DNA of 64,000 nucleotides from Mangrovibacter plantisponsor (lineage in GTDB: Bacteria > Pseudomonadota > Gammaproteobacteria > Enterobacterales > Enterobacteriaceae): contig NZ_QGTS01000020.1 of assembly GCF_003182475.1 (NCBI RefSeq), positions 1 through 64,000 on the forward strand. The letters are read 5' to 3'. Positions 21,928 to 32,201 of the stretch are shown here, piece after piece. The notes under the pieces were generated by a model that ran no database searches, was not told the DNA's origin, and saw nothing but the letters and a program-made list of their open reading frames with translations. Each line of letters starts with the position of its first letter. The first letter of the stretch is position 1. A program made the translations under genes and the position numbers.

Positions 21928-22491
21928 TCAACGTTTCAGGAAATTATTCAAAAGAGCATGGCCTTGTTCACTAAGAATACTTTCCGGGTGGAACTGTACC
22001 CCTTCAATATCCAGCAACCGGTGACGGATCCCCATAATCTCTTGTTGTTCCGTCCATGCAGTCACTTCAAATACCTCTGGCAGACTCTCACGCTCAAGCA
22101 ATAAGGAGTGGTAGCGGGTAACAGTCAGTGGGTTATTCAGACCACGAAAAACTCCTTGATCATTATGGTGTATCGCAGACGTTTTCCCATGCATCACCTT
22201 CGCGGCGCGAACTACATTGCCGCCAAATGCCTGACCAATCGCCTGGTGGCCCAGACAAACGCCCAGAATTGGACACCTGCCTGCATAATGGCGGATGGCT
22301 GACAGAGAAATACCTGCGTCATCTGGCGTACATGGGCCAGGAGAAATAACCAGCTTCTGTGGTGCCAGCCGGTCTATATCATCAAGGGTTATTTCATCGT
22401 TACGTCTGACCAGAACCTGCGCGCCCAGCTCACAAAAATACTGGTACAAATTCCAGGTGAACGAATCATAGTTATCAATCAGCAATAACAT
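21928..22491 (-). CDS. pabA: Aminodeoxychorismate synthase glutamine amidotransferase component
   Basis: PabA releases ammonia from glutamine for PabB to make 4-amino-4-deoxychorismate, the precursor of p-aminobenzoate and folate. The start [19 protein letters not shown] at 22491 gives 187 residues as in E. coli; the nine codons before it are not conserved. The triad Cys is in [17 protein letters not shown], and the His/Glu pair is in [11 protein letters not shown]. coli has fic and yhfG upstream of it; they are missing here. Confidence 0.96.
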   Translation of the reverse strand: MLLLIDNYDSFTWNLYQYFCELGAQVLVRRNDEITLDDIDRLAPQKLVISPGPCTPDDAGISLSAIRHYAGRCPILGVCLGHQAIGQAFGGNVVRAAKVMHGKTSAIHHNDQGVFRGLNNPLTVTRYHSLLLERESLPEVFEVTAWTEQQEIMGIRHRLLDIEGVQFHPESILSEQGHALLNNFLKR

Positions 22492-22619
22492 AGCAACTCC
22501 CGTTCTAAAAACGGGCATATTCTACCGGGTTTACACCAGGGACCGGGGAAAATAACGCCGGAGCGCAGAAAAAACTGGAGAGGCGAAGCAGGTTCATTCC
22601 CCCGCTTCGCGCCAGAAGA

Positions 22620-23192
22620 TTATGGCAGGACTTTAGCCGAAAGGATAACAACCGGCTTGGTAGGGACATTCTGGTAAGGCCCAACATTATGAGTAGGCAC
22701 CTGAGCGATTTTATCCGCCACTTCCATGCCTTTCACCACCTTGCCAAAAACAGCGTATCCGTAATCACTCTGGCCATGGTTTAAAAATGCGTTGTCCGCA
22801 ACATTGATAAAGAACTGGCTGGTTGCGCTGTCTTTATCAGCTGTTCTCGCCATCGAAATTGAACCACGGGTATTACGTAACCCATTGTCAGCTTCATTCT
22901 TAATCGGTGGGTTCGTGGTTTTTTGCGTCATATCCACATTAAAGCCCCCACCCTGAATCATAAACCCAGGAATAACACGATGAAAAATCGTATTGTTGTA
23001 AAAGCCACTGTTGACATAGTCCACAAAGTTTTTCACCGTCACTGGCGCTTTTCCACTATCCAGCACTAGCTCGATATTCCCGGCCGACGTTGTCAGCAGC
23101 ACATGAGGATCCCCTTTTGCGGCGAGCGCAGAAGAGGAAATCGAAGTCAGGGCAAAGACAGCCGTAACAGCCGCCAGAGTCGATTTCAGCAT
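22620..23192 (-). CDS. ppiA: Periplasmic peptidyl-prolyl cis-trans isomerase A (cyclophilin)
   Basis: A cyclophilin that isomerises proline bonds during periplasmic folding. It has 190 residues, the E. coli length, with a signal peptide cleaved near [10 protein letters not shown] at about residue 24. The cyclophilin core [14 protein letters not shown] and [13 protein letters not shown] carries the catalytic Arg, Phe and Gln. It lies 128 bases upstream of pabA and is transcribed in the same direction. Confidence 0.97.
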   Translation of the reverse strand: MLKSTLAAVTAVFALTSISSSALAAKGDPHVLLTTSAGNIELVLDSGKAPVTVKNFVDYVNSGFYNNTIFHRVIPGFMIQGGGFNVDMTQKTTNPPIKNEADNGLRNTRGSISMARTADKDSATSQFFINVADNAFLNHGQSDYGYAVFGKVVKGMEVADKIAQVPTHNVGPYQNVPTKPVVILSAKVLP

Positions 23193-23470
23193 GAATGGTT
23201 TCCTTTACAAGCAATAAAAAATGCAATGAAACGATTCTAAAGAGCCACCTGCCGACAAGCCAGCCATTTACTCTTTTTTACGTAACAGAATACATACACT
23301 GGTAGTGATATCACCCAGGGTCGCCTCATACGCCTCAGTTGCACCAATAACAAGCAATAAACTGATTTCATTAAATAAAAATTCACATATTCACAGCATT
23401 TACCCGGTAGCATGGGCAATCAAACACCACACATCCCGGGCCTCACTCTTCAACTGGGTGTCTGCCGGGG

Positions 23471-24787
23471 TTAATCGCCTGAAAGGTCAGGATTACCAAC
23501 CTGTGAAAAATCAACCAGCTCGCCCCCTTTATCCACTTGCACCCAGGTTTGGGCAGGTTGCGTAGTGGTAATGATACGCCCATTGCGAACAGACCAGCGC
23601 ACCGGCACCTGCCGCCGTAGCGCATCAAAACCATTCAGGGCTGGCAGAATTATCATGTTCGCCGGATGCCCTTCCACAATACCGTAATCCGCAATACCCA
23701 GTGTACGGGCGCTGTTGTCTGTTATCAGCCGAATGCCCTCATCGATTTGCGGGTAGCCCATTAACTGGCAGACATGCAGCCCCATATGCAACACCTGCAA
23801 CATGTTGCCCGTTCCCAATGGGTACCAGGGGTCGAAAACATCGTCATGGCCGAAACAAACATTAATGTCCGCTTCAAGCATCTCTTTCACCCGGGTTACC
23901 CCACGGCGACGCGGGTAGCTGTCAAAACGGCCCTGCAAATGAATATTCACCAAAGGATTTGCCACGAAATTAATTCCGGACAATTTCAACAACCTGAACA
24001 AACGAGAAGTATAAGCGCCATTGTAACTGTGCATGGCGGTAGTATGGCTCGCAGTTACACGCTCATTCATACCCAGTTTCAGCGCCAGTGCCGCCACCGT
24101 TTCCACAAACCGCGATTGCTCATCATCAATTTCATCACAATGAATATCCAGCGGCCGGTCATATTTTTCAGCCAGCGCAAATGCAGTATGCAAAGACTCG
24201 ACACCATATTCGCGGGTGAATTCAAAATGTGGGATAGCGCCCACTACATCTGCGCCCATTACCAACGCTTCTTCAAGCAAAGCTGCGCCATTGGGGTAAG
24301 ACAGAATGCCTTCCTGCGGAAACGCGACCAGCTGCAAATCAATCCAGGGCGCAACTTCCTGTTTCACTTCCAGCATGGCTTTCAGCGCAACCAGACCCGG
24401 GTCAGAAACATCCACATGACTACGAACATACTGGATCCCGTTTGCCATCTGCCACTTCAGTGTCTTCCACGCACGCGCTTTGACATCTTCATGGGTCAAC
24501 GTTGCCTTGCGCTCTGCCCAACGCTCAATACCTTCAAATAAGGTTCCTGATATATTCCAGGCTGGTTCACCTGCTGTTTGCGTGGTGTCGAGATGAATAT
24601 GAGGTTCAACAAAAGGGGGGAGAGCTAATCCACCATGGGCATTAAGTACATCGTTGCCTCCATGGGAGCGGGTTTCCTCCATGGGCGTTATTGCTCCAAA
24701 CCGCCCGTTTTCAATAGTAATTTGCCACAAACCTTCACGCCCGGGCAGGCGAACATCCTGAATGAACCAAAACGTAGCTGGTGCCAT
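23471..24787 (-). CDS. codA: Cytosine deaminase
   Basis: CodA hydrolyses cytosine to uracil and ammonia in pyrimidine salvage. The start [19 protein letters not shown] at 24787 (438 residues; E. coli 427) follows GGAGGT by three bases; the longer open frame is not supported. The amidohydrolase metal site is intact: EPHIHLDTT, the HCDEIDDEQ His/Glu pair, [12 protein letters not shown] and [10 protein letters not shown] with the catalytic Asp. No codB cytosine permease is adjacent, unlike the E. coli codBA operon. It lies between ppiA and cysG, where E. coli has tsgA and nirBDC. Confidence 0.95.
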   Translation of the reverse strand: MAPATFWFIQDVRLPGREGLWQITIENGRFGAITPMEETRSHGGNDVLNAHGGLALPPFVEPHIHLDTTQTAGEPAWNISGTLFEGIERWAERKATLTHEDVKARAWKTLKWQMANGIQYVRSHVDVSDPGLVALKAMLEVKQEVAPWIDLQLVAFPQEGILSYPNGAALLEEALVMGADVVGAIPHFEFTREYGVESLHTAFALAEKYDRPLDIHCDEIDDEQSRFVETVAALALKLGMNERVTASHTTAMHSYNGAYTSRLFRLLKLSGINFVANPLVNIHLQGRFDSYPRRRGVTRVKEMLEADINVCFGHDDVFDPWYPLGTGNMLQVLHMGLHVCQLMGYPQIDEGIRLITDNSARTLGIADYGIVEGHPANMIILPALNGFDALRRQVPVRWSVRNGRIITTTQPAQTWVQVDKGGELVDFSQVGNPDLSGD

Positions 24788-24930
24788 ATAACCTCCGGAT
24801 GGTTGCATATTGAAAAAACAGATAGCGGCTATGACGTTATCATGCCTTTCAGTGACAGGCACAACGCATCTTCACTATGCCGTGCAACCATAGCGCCTTA
24901 CAACTTCATGTGAAAACAGGAGTATTACTG

Positions 24931-24980
24931 AAAAAGCCAGCAGCAAGTTGCCAAACACCCGGTAAGGCAACTTGCTGGCA
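24931..24980 (-). terminator. Terminator after the small secreted protein gene
   Basis: GCCAGCAGCAAGTTGCC (24936-24952) pairs with GGCAACTTGCTGGC (24966-24979), with a three-base bulge and a 13-base loop. On the minus strand it runs into CTTTTTC, 71 bases after the stop of the 87-residue protein. Confidence 0.7.
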
Positions 24981-25050
24981 AGATAACAGGAGAGGAAAGC
25001 ATCAGGTGCTCACAAAAAAACAATAAATTCACTGAGTTTGCATCTGTATA

Positions 25051-25314
25051 TTATTGATAGTTTAACGTAATAACCCTTGCAGTTGCTTCTTCATTTTTTA
25101 AGGTAACTGTAATATTTTCCACCACGGACTCAATCGCCGTCCCATGTTGCTCAAAGCATATTGAACTGGTGTTATGCTTTATTGCCTGGTCAAGGCACTC
25201 AGTTCTCGCCGCAGATGCATTATCCAGAACGGAGCCGTGAAAGCGAATAACACTTGCTGATGAAAAATATGAGATAAAAAGTAAACAAACAACAATAGAC
25301 TTAAATAATTTCAT
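25051..25314 (-). CDS. Small exported protein, pilin-like ends, function unknown
   Basis: I do not recognise this 87-residue protein. It begins MKLFKSIVVCLLFISYFSSA, a clear signal peptide cleaved after about residue 20, leaving a mature chain of about 66 residues. The mature start VIRFHGSVLDNA recalls the first strand of type 1 pilin domains (typically xFxGxVxxAxC). The two later Cys (ECLDQ, ICFEQ) could form a disulfide, and the final ATARVITLNYQ recalls a pilin C-terminal strand. A whole pilin domain is roughly twice this size. It has its own terminator. An independent small periplasmic protein is equally possible. Confidence 0.7.
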   Translation of the reverse strand: MKLFKSIVVCLLFISYFSSASVIRFHGSVLDNASAARTECLDQAIKHNTSSICFEQHGTAIESVVENITVTLKNEEATARVITLNYQ

Positions 25315-26002
25315 TGACTCCCCCTATATTTGATTCTGAACAACACTATTTTTTATTGAAGAATAACAACTCAGGAAAATAGCGTCAAAACTCCCTTATG
25401 CATTTATCATTTGATAAAAAAAGCCAGACAAATATTATTCACACCGAGAAAAATAAACATCACACCAACAATACCACAACATGGTACCCTCTCACTCCAG
25501 ATGCCCTCCACATCAGTAAAGAAGGCTCAAACAACCGGCCGGGTCAGCTTCACACACAGACATATTAATTTCGTAGTGTCAGCCCCTTCCCAATAAATAT
25601 AAACATGACTCACATTAGTCATAAAACCCATCACAAGCAATATAAAAAGTGGAACAATTCATTATTATAAAAGCATTTACAATTCAATTTTTAAGGCCAG
25701 TTAATATTTACAAACCAACCCCAATCCAAAAAACATAACAACCATCGTTATAACTATCACAGTAGAAAGACGCCATTACGAGCTATATAGTTATCTTTCT
25801 GACTATATGCTCGCATACTATATATCAGTACCCTACAACCAATAACGTGGTATCACGCATACCCAACCCCATCTGAATACTGAGTCCATTTTTGATGGGC
25901 AAGGATCTGTACGCTTTTGTACAGCTATGAGATAGTCTTCGCCTTACTGACGAAAATGCTTATCGCACTGGCCCGCGCAAGCGGGAGGAACGAGGAACTG
26001 CT
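25315..26002. other. AT-rich 688-base gap upstream of cysG
   Basis: No convincing gene. A 61-codon frame at 25411-25596 lacks a ribosome site and resembles nothing I know. Visible structures are the GAGCTATATAGT/ACTATATGCTC inverted repeat at 25780-25812 and, near cysG, CTGTAC/GTACAG and CCCGC-GCAA-GCGGG hairpins. Base composition is more AT-rich than the flanking genes, suggesting acquired or decaying DNA plus the cysG promoter and leader. Confidence 0.6.
25964..26002 (+). promoter_or_regulatory. Hairpin with GNRA loop before the cysG start
   Basis: CCCGC-GCAA-GCGGG (25972-25985) ends directly against GAGGAACGAGG, the likely ribosome-binding stretch for the GTG start of cysG. The stem could limit ribosome access; this is inferred from position only. 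Confidence 0.4.
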
Positions 26003-27379
26003 GTGGATTATTTGCCTATTTTTTGTGAGCTGAAAAACCGCGACTGCCTGCTTGTTGGTGGAGGAGATGTCGCTGAGCGTAAAGCCAGGTTACTGATGGA
26101 TGCTGGAGCAAACGTCATCGTCAATGCCCGGGAGTTTACCCCACAGTTCACAGTTTGGGCTGAGCATAAGCAGTTGTCACTGGTTAAAGGTGATTTCTCC
26201 CCCGCGTTAATGGACAACTGTTGGTTGGTGATTGCCGCAACAGACGATGACCAAACCAATCAGCACGTTAGCCAGGAAGCAGAGCAGCGTAAGCTTTTTT
26301 GTAATGTTGTCGATGCCCCGAAACGCGCGTCATTTATCATGCCATCAATTATTGACCGCTCCCCCATCATGGTAGCGGTGTCTTCCGGTGGTACAGCACC
26401 TGTTCTGGCACGGTTACTACGCGAAAAGCTTGAAGCAGTGTTGCCACAACACCTGGGTAAGGTGGCCCAATTTGCCGGGCAGTTGCGCCAGCGAGTCAAA
26501 GATACTTTCACAACAATGGCTGAGCGTCGCCGTTTTTGGGAAAAGTTGTTCGCCAATGACCGGCTTGCGCAATCTCTGGCGAATAATGATCAGGTCGCAA
26601 TCCATTCGCAAACCGAAACCTTGTTCTCCACACCACTGGATAACCAGGGCGAAGTGGTTCTGGTTGGTGCAGGTCCTGGCGATGCAGGGCTTCTTACGCT
26701 AAAAGGACTACAGCAAATCCAGCAGGCCGATATTGTTGTGTATGACAGGCTGGTTTCTGACGATGTGATGAAACTGGTGCGCCGCGATGCTGACCGTGTA
26801 TTTGTGGGCAAGCGTGCGGGTTATCACTGCGTCCCACAAGAAGAAATTAACCAGATATTGCTCAGAGAAGCGCAAAGTGGGAAACGTGTTGTCAGGCTAA
26901 AAGGTGGCGATCCGTTTATTTTCGGGCGTGGTGGCGAAGAGCTGGAAACGCTGTGTGAGGCAGGGATTCCATTTTCTGTCGTCCCGGGTATTACTGCAGC
27001 GTCTGGTTGTTCTGCCTACTCAGGTATTCCACTGACTCACCGTAATTATGCGCAAAGTGTTCGCCTGGTTACCGGGCACCTTAAATCCAGTGGAGAAGAG
27101 CTGGACTGGGCCAGTCTTGCTGCAGAGAAACAGACGCTGGTATTTTACATGGGGCTGAACCAGGCTCCGGCTATAGAGAAAAACCTGCTTGCCCACGGAA
27201 TGCCGGCAGAGACGCCATGTGCTCTGGTAGAAAACGGTACCGCAACTACACAGAAAGTCGTGCAGGGTACGCTAGATAAACTGGCGGAACTGGCTCAACA
27301 AGTGCAGAGCCCAAGCCTGATTATTGTTGGGCGTGTCGTTGGGTTACGGGAAAAATTAAACTGGTTCAGTAACCATTAA
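26003..27379 (+). CDS. cysG: Siroheme synthase (multifunctional)
   Basis: CysG converts uroporphyrinogen III to siroheme, the cofactor of sulfite and nitrite reductases. The N-terminal half is the NAD-dependent precorrin-2 dehydrogenase/ferrochelatase ([18 protein letters not shown] near residue 17). The C-terminal half is the SAM-dependent methyltransferase ([39 protein letters not shown]). It has 458 residues and starts at GTG, as in E. coli. In E. coli it ends the nir operon; here nirBDC are absent, so it must use its own promoter in the 688-base gap. Confidence 0.97.
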   Translation: MDYLPIFCELKNRDCLLVGGGDVAERKARLLMDAGANVIVNAREFTPQFTVWAEHKQLSLVKGDFSPALMDNCWLVIAATDDDQTNQHVSQEAEQRKLFCNVVDAPKRASFIMPSIIDRSPIMVAVSSGGTAPVLARLLREKLEAVLPQHLGKVAQFAGQLRQRVKDTFTTMAERRRFWEKLFANDRLAQSLANNDQVAIHSQTETLFSTPLDNQGEVVLVGAGPGDAGLLTLKGLQQIQQADIVVYDRLVSDDVMKLVRRDADRVFVGKRAGYHCVPQEEINQILLREAQSGKRVVRLKGGDPFIFGRGGEELETLCEAGIPFSVVPGITAASGCSAYSGIPLTHRNYAQSVRLVTGHLKSSGEELDWASLAAEKQTLVFYMGLNQAPAIEKNLLAHGMPAETPCALVENGTATTQKVVQGTLDKLAELAQQVQSPSLIIVGRVVGLREKLNWFSNH

Positions 27380-27496
27380 ACAAAATCCCCAAGATGGGGC
27401 TTGTGACTGATGACAAACCTCATGTCGCGCTGAACGAGAGGATGTCACTCAATAAAAAACAAGGAAAATCAATTCATTGACTTTCAGTTGCTAATT

Positions 27497-27530
27497 AAAA
27501 AGAAGGAAAAACACGGTTTCCCTTCTTTTT
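27497..27530. terminator. Bidirectional terminator between cysG and trpS
   Basis: AAAAAGAAGGAAAA and TTTCCCTTCTTTTT pair around an ACACGG-type loop, giving U-runs on both strands between two convergent genes. Confidence 0.8.
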
Positions 27531-27562
27531 CATCAATCTGCTTTTAACAACAACCTGCAGAA

Positions 27563-28567
27563 TCAAGGCTTAGCAACGAAACCAATCGCTTCGTATACTT
27601 TATTCAGGGTTTCAGCTGCCTGGGCCTGCGCTTTCTTCGCCCCGTCTCGCATAATTTGCTGCAAGAAAGCTTCATCATTGCGATAGCGATGGAAACGCTC
27701 CTGAAGCTCACTCAACATACCTGAAACGGCATCGGCTACTTCACCTTTGAGGTGGCCATACATTTTGCCTTCAAAGTGTTGTTCCAGTTCAGGAATACTC
27801 TGCCCGGTAACAGCAGACAAAATATCCAGCAAGTTAGATACACCAGCTTTATTGGCAACATCATAGCGAACAACAGGTGGCTCGTCAGAGTCAGTTACCG
27901 CGCGTTTGATCTTCTTAACCACTGATTTAGGATCTTCCAGCAATCCAATCACATTGTTGCGGTTATCATCAGACTTGGACATTTTTTTGCCCGGCTCAAG
28001 CAGTGACATAACACGAGCGCCAGATTTAGGAATAAAAGGTTCCGGCACTTTAAACACATCACCATAAATCGCATTAAAACGCTGAGCAATATCGCGGCTC
28101 AATTCGAGATGTTGTTTTTGATCCTCACCAACCGGTACCTGATTAGTTTGGTAAAGCAAAATATCTGCCGCCATCAGAACCGGATAATCAAACAGACCGG
28201 CATTAATGTTCTCGGCATAACGCGCAGATTTATCTTTAAACTGCGTCATACGGCTCAGCTCACCAAAATAGGTGTAGCAGTTCAGTGCCCAACCCAGTTG
28301 GGCATGTTCCGGCACATGAGACTGAACAAAAATGGTGCTTTTTTCCGGATCAATGCCACAAGCAAGGTACAGAGCCAGAGTATCCAGTGTCGCTTTGCGC
28401 AGTTTCTCAGGATCCTGGCGAGCCGTAATGGCGTGCAGATCCACAATGCAATAGATACAGTGGTAATCATCCTGCATGTTCACCCACTGACGCAGTGCAC
28501 CCATATAGTTACCAATAGTTAATTCACCTGATGGCTGTGCACCACTAAAAACGATGGGCTTACTCAT
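27563..28567 (-). CDS. trpS: Tryptophanyl-tRNA synthetase
   Basis: TrpS charges tRNA-Trp. The start [20 protein letters not shown] at 28567 gives 334 residues as in E. coli; the extra 24 codons of the open frame overlap gph. The class I motifs are TIGN (HIGH equivalent) and the KMSKS loop in [10 protein letters not shown]. It is the last gene of the aroKB-damX-dam-rpe-gph-trpS cluster, four bases after gph. Confidence 0.98.
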   Translation of the reverse strand: MSKPIVFSGAQPSGELTIGNYMGALRQWVNMQDDYHCIYCIVDLHAITARQDPEKLRKATLDTLALYLACGIDPEKSTIFVQSHVPEHAQLGWALNCYTYFGELSRMTQFKDKSARYAENINAGLFDYPVLMAADILLYQTNQVPVGEDQKQHLELSRDIAQRFNAIYGDVFKVPEPFIPKSGARVMSLLEPGKKMSKSDDNRNNVIGLLEDPKSVVKKIKRAVTDSDEPPVVRYDVANKAGVSNLLDILSAVTGQSIPELEQHFEGKMYGHLKGEVADAVSGMLSELQERFHRYRNDEAFLQQIMRDGAKKAQAQAAETLNKVYEAIGFVAKP

Positions 28568-28571
28568 TTTT

Positions 28572-29273
28572 TCATTCCTGATTGTCATTGTGCGGGAGCC
28601 CAATAATGGGCAGGAGATCACTGAAACGATCACAAACAAAGTCAGGCTGACTTAACGTGATCGATTCACCATAGTTGTAACCATATGTCATGCCAGCAAC
28701 GCTGACAGTAGCGGCTTTTGCGGCCTGGATATCATTGCGCGAATCCCCCACAAACAGTAATTCATGAGGGTACAGCCCCAGTTTACCCAGTACCAGGTAC
28801 AGTGGAGCCGGATGCGGTTTTTTGGCAGCGACATCATCACCACCGATAACCAGGTCAAAATAACCGGCAATACCCAGTGTTTCCAGAATCGGCCGGACAA
28901 ATGGCGTAGGTTTGTTGGTCACTATCGCCATTTTAACACCGTGCTCACGCAGGGTTTTCAATGTATCCGCAACCGCCGGGAATAAATAACTGCCTTCCTC
29001 TGCATACTGGGCATAATACGTATCAAACAGGCGCCGCATCATACCTGGCTGGCCATCCTGAGGTGATTTATCTTTCAGGGCCCAGGTAAGCGCTCGTTCA
29101 ACCAGAATATCCGCGCCATTACCAATCCAGGTTGTCACGCGGTCTTCACCTGCAGCCGGCAACTCAAGGGCATACAATGCGCTGTCAATGGCATCGGTCA
29201 GGCCAGGGGCACTATCAATTAATGTACCATCAAGGTCGAATGCGATGCCTTTAATACCTTCAAGCTTACCCAT
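28572..29273 (-). CDS. gph: Phosphoglycolate phosphatase
   Basis: Gph hydrolyses 2-phosphoglycolate, a product of DNA 3'-end repair. It is a HAD-superfamily protein with nucleophile motif [11 protein letters not shown], the TNKPTPF motif II and [10 protein letters not shown] motif III/IV. The start [16 protein letters not shown] at 29273 (233 residues) overlaps the rpe end by eight bases, as in E. coli. It is 19 residues shorter than E. coli Gph; the missing part lies in the cap domain around residue 75. Confidence 0.96.
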   Translation of the reverse strand: MGKLEGIKGIAFDLDGTLIDSAPGLTDAIDSALYALELPAAGEDRVTTWIGNGADILVERALTWALKDKSPQDGQPGMMRRLFDTYYAQYAEEGSYLFPAVADTLKTLREHGVKMAIVTNKPTPFVRPILETLGIAGYFDLVIGGDDVAAKKPHPAPLYLVLGKLGLYPHELLFVGDSRNDIQAAKAATVSVAGMTYGYNYGESITLSQPDFVCDRFSDLLPIIGLPHNDNQE

Positions 29274-29943
29274 GGCTAACTTTTCCCAGCTCTTCACGCA
29301 TTTGGTCAATCACTTGCCTGTAGTCTGGTTGCCCGAAAATGGCCGAGCCAGCAACAAACATATCTGCGCCAGCTGCCGCAATTTCGCCAATATTCTCGAC
29401 TTTCACGCCACCATCAACTTCCAGGCGAATATCGAACCCTGAAGCATCGATACGCTGGCGCACTTCACGCAACTTATCCAGAGTCTGTGGGATAAAAGAC
29501 TGGCCGCCGAACCCGGGATTCACGGACATCAACAAGATGACATCCAGTTTATCCATTACATAGTCAAGGTAACTGAGCGGTGTAGCAGGGTTAAATACCA
29601 GGCCGGCTTTACAACCATGCTCTTTAATAAGTTGTAAGGTGCGATCAACATGTTCGGACGCTTCCGGGTGAAACGTGATAATACTGGCTCCTGCAGCCGC
29701 GAAATCCGGGATTAACCGGTCAACAGGCTTCACCATCAAATGAACATCAATGGGCGCCGTAATTCCGTACTGACGCAGTGACTTCAACACCATCGGCCCA
29801 ATAGTCAGGTTCGGCACATAGTGATTATCCATCACATCAAAATGAACCACATCTGCACCAGCAGATAAGGCTCTTGCGGTATCTTCGCCAAGACGGGCAA
29901 AATCCGCCGACAAAATTGAAGGGGCAATGAGATACTGTGTCAT
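29266..29943 (-). CDS. rpe: Ribulose-phosphate 3-epimerase
   Basis: Rpe interconverts ribulose-5-phosphate and xylulose-5-phosphate in the pentose phosphate pathway. The start [20 protein letters not shown] at 29943 gives 225 residues, the E. coli length. The TIM-barrel metal and active residues are in [22 protein letters not shown]-type strand 3 ([12 protein letters not shown]), and [14 protein letters not shown]. The order dam, rpe, gph is as in E. coli. Confidence 0.98.
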   Translation of the reverse strand: MTQYLIAPSILSADFARLGEDTARALSAGADVVHFDVMDNHYVPNLTIGPMVLKSLRQYGITAPIDVHLMVKPVDRLIPDFAAAGASIITFHPEASEHVDRTLQLIKEHGCKAGLVFNPATPLSYLDYVMDKLDVILLMSVNPGFGGQSFIPQTLDKLREVRQRIDASGFDIRLEVDGGVKVENIGEIAAAGADMFVAGSAIFGQPDYRQVIDQMREELGKVSHG

Positions 29944-29988
29944 CCGCGTCTCCATTTTTAAAAATGCATTATGCGGCAGCGAAATTGC

Positions 29989-30804
29989 TCAGACGTTATA
30001 GAGTGCCAGAAGTTCGTCTACTTTCTTGCGCGTGCCGCCGTTACTGCTGATGCTGCGCCGAACTTTTACAGGCAACAGCATACTAGCCAGCCTGTACCAT
30101 TCCCGCGTCAATATCGTGTCATGATTAGAGATCAACACAGGAACGCGTTTTTGCCGCAACTTTTCAGCCAGACAAGCCAAATGCTGTTGTTGTTCGGCAT
30201 TAAAACTGTTGGTGTGATATGCCGTAAAGTTTGCTGTTTCTGACAAAGGCGTGTACGGCGGATCACAATAGACAACCGCACCTTTCACTGCCCTGGCCAT
30301 GCTGGAATCGTAAGACTCACAGACAAACTCAGCCCGCTGAGCTTTTTCTGCGAACAAAAACAATTCATCTTCGGGGAAATAAGGTTTCCTGTAACGCCCG
30401 AAGGGAACATTAAATTCACCACGCAGATTATACCGGCACAAACCATTGTACCCATGGCGGTTCAGATACAAAAAAAGTAATGCCCGCTGAAATGGGTCAG
30501 TGCTTTTGTTAAACGTGTCACGTAATACGTAATAACGTTCAGCACAGTTGTTTTCTGGAACAAAAAAAACTTTTGCTTCAGTAACATACTCCTCTGTACG
30601 TGTCTTAACGATGTTGTACAGACTAATCAGATCGCTGTTGATATCTGCGAGGAGATAACGAGAGTACTCTGTATTCAGGAAGACAGAACCCGCCCCGACA
30701 AAAGGCTCAATCAGGTACTCGCCTTCGGGGAGATGACGTTTAATGTCATCGAGCAGGGGGTATTTCCCCCCTGCCCACTTCAGAAAAGCGCGATGTTTTT
30801 TCAT
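29989..30804 (-). CDS. dam: DNA adenine methyltransferase
   Basis: Dam methylates adenine in GATC, directing mismatch repair, replication timing and gene expression. The 271-residue protein (278 in E. coli) has the SAM motif FLKWAGGKYPLLDDIKRHL, the FVGAGSVFLN motif I and the catalytic VVYCDPPYTPLS. The C-terminal SISSNGGTRKKVDELLALY is conserved, but the short basic tail of E. coli Dam is missing. It lies between damX and rpe. Confidence 0.97.
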   Translation of the reverse strand: MKKHRAFLKWAGGKYPLLDDIKRHLPEGEYLIEPFVGAGSVFLNTEYSRYLLADINSDLISLYNIVKTRTEEYVTEAKVFFVPENNCAERYYVLRDTFNKSTDPFQRALLFLYLNRHGYNGLCRYNLRGEFNVPFGRYRKPYFPEDELFLFAEKAQRAEFVCESYDSSMARAVKGAVVYCDPPYTPLSETANFTAYHTNSFNAEQQQHLACLAEKLRQKRVPVLISNHDTILTREWYRLASMLLPVKVRRSISSNGGTRKKVDELLALYNV

Positions 30805-30869
30805 GCTGTATGACTAAATTACCTTCTCCCGCTGTGGAGAAGCTCCGACAGCATCCTGCGCTTTATACA

Positions 30870-32111
30870 CTATTTAAGATCAGCCTGAACCTGGTGAATG
30901 GGTTTGGTCCAGGGGTTTTTCGCCTGTACATCCGCAGGGAGCGATGATACTGCGCGTTTGGCATCATCGCGATTTGCATAAATACCGCTTACCAGAACAT
31001 ACCAGGGTTGGCCATTACGCGTTGTCTTGTACACAACATAATCTTTAAGCTGCTCTTTTTTAGCCCAGGATGACAAGTTTGCTTCGTTAGAAGAGCTGCT
31101 TAATTGCAAGGTGTAATGACTACCTGGCGCTGATTTCAAAGCATTGACATTGCCAATAGTACCGCCAGAAGTTACAGCAGGTGCAGGCGTCGTTTTTGCT
31201 ACCGCCACATGCTCCTCAACAACTGGTGCAGAACGAACTGGCTCAGCCTTCTTCACAACCGGTGCAGGTTCTCGGGTTTTCACCGGCGCAGGCTCTGTTA
31301 CCTTCGCTGTTTTTGTCCTGGCTGGTTGAGAAGGCTCAATGACCACTTCGCGGCGTGTTTTTGCCGGCTCAGTGTGACGCACGGTGCGCTCCGGTGCAGC
31401 CACAGGTGAAGACTTACCATTCACAGGGGCGACCGTTGCGGGTTCCGTCGGCAGGGTTGAACTCGCAACAACGTTATTAATTTGCCCTTGTTGCTGAGTC
31501 AGAGCGGTATTGAGATCACCCGGCACATCCACGCGTTGTTCCGCATTATTAGCGGGTTGCGCAGGGTCAATAGCCTGCGAAGGCGTCGATGAAACGGGTG
31601 GGACAGAGATTTCTTGTGGTGCATTGTTGCTCTGAGCAACCTGACCATTGTTGTCTGCTACGGGTGCAGGAGTATTATTTTCCTGTGAAGCAGAACCGGA
31701 GAGATCGATACTTTTTTCACCACCAGAGGCAGCCGCAGAGGATGAATCGCTGGGCGACTTGGGTGATTGCAGTGCAGAACCAATCCCCAAAATCAGCACC
31801 AACAGAACCAGTATCCCCACCCCCATCATAATATGCTGGCGTGAAACTGGGCCTTTAGAAGGAGCAGACTTCATTTTTTTACGCTTAGGTGGGCGACGCG
31901 CGGGTTGTTCCCCACTTTCATCAACCTCATCATACTCCTGCGCATCGCTGTCACGCCGTGAACGCGATGGACGGCGCTCATCTGCATCAATATCTACATC
32001 ATCCATGTTGATACTGGGCTCATTGTCATAGTCTGCAGACTGGCGTGAGCGGCCAGGATGACGGTCGCTGGGATCTGGTTTCAGACCGTCTTCCGGTTTT
32101 AATTCATCCAT
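30870..32111 (-). CDS. damX: Cell division protein DamX (SPOR domain)
   Basis: DamX is an inner-membrane septal-ring protein that binds denuded glycan strands at the division site through its SPOR domain. The 413 residues (428 in E. coli) comprise an acidic/basic cytoplasmic part and one membrane segment ([19 protein letters not shown], around residues 92-115). A long low-complexity Pro/Ala/Ser/Thr periplasmic linker and a C-terminal SPOR domain ([20 protein letters not shown] to the end) follow. It lies between aroB and dam. Confidence 0.95.
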   Translation of the reverse strand: MDELKPEDGLKPDPSDRHPGRSRQSADYDNEPSINMDDVDIDADERRPSRSRRDSDAQEYDEVDESGEQPARRPPKRKKMKSAPSKGPVSRQHIMMGVGILVLLVLILGIGSALQSPKSPSDSSSAAASGGEKSIDLSGSASQENNTPAPVADNNGQVAQSNNAPQEISVPPVSSTPSQAIDPAQPANNAEQRVDVPGDLNTALTQQQGQINNVVASSTLPTEPATVAPVNGKSSPVAAPERTVRHTEPAKTRREVVIEPSQPARTKTAKVTEPAPVKTREPAPVVKKAEPVRSAPVVEEHVAVAKTTPAPAVTSGGTIGNVNALKSAPGSHYTLQLSSSSNEANLSSWAKKEQLKDYVVYKTTRNGQPWYVLVSGIYANRDDAKRAVSSLPADVQAKNPWTKPIHQVQADLK

Positions 32112-32201
32112 TTAACACCCCATTCAAAGGCGAAGAGTGTTAATACCTCATTCGCCCGAAGTTAAAGGCCACTTTGGGTGGCTAATCTCATGTCTTTGTA
32201 A

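Noticed and set aside
25411-25596. 61-codon plus-strand frame in the gap before cysG
   Set aside because: No ribosome site, low-complexity composition and no recognisable family; probably chance.
30870-32111. damX as a repeat or horizontally acquired gene because of its low-complexity Pro/Ala/Thr region
   Set aside because: A flexible periplasmic linker of this type is normal for DamX, and its position in the aroB-dam cluster is conserved.
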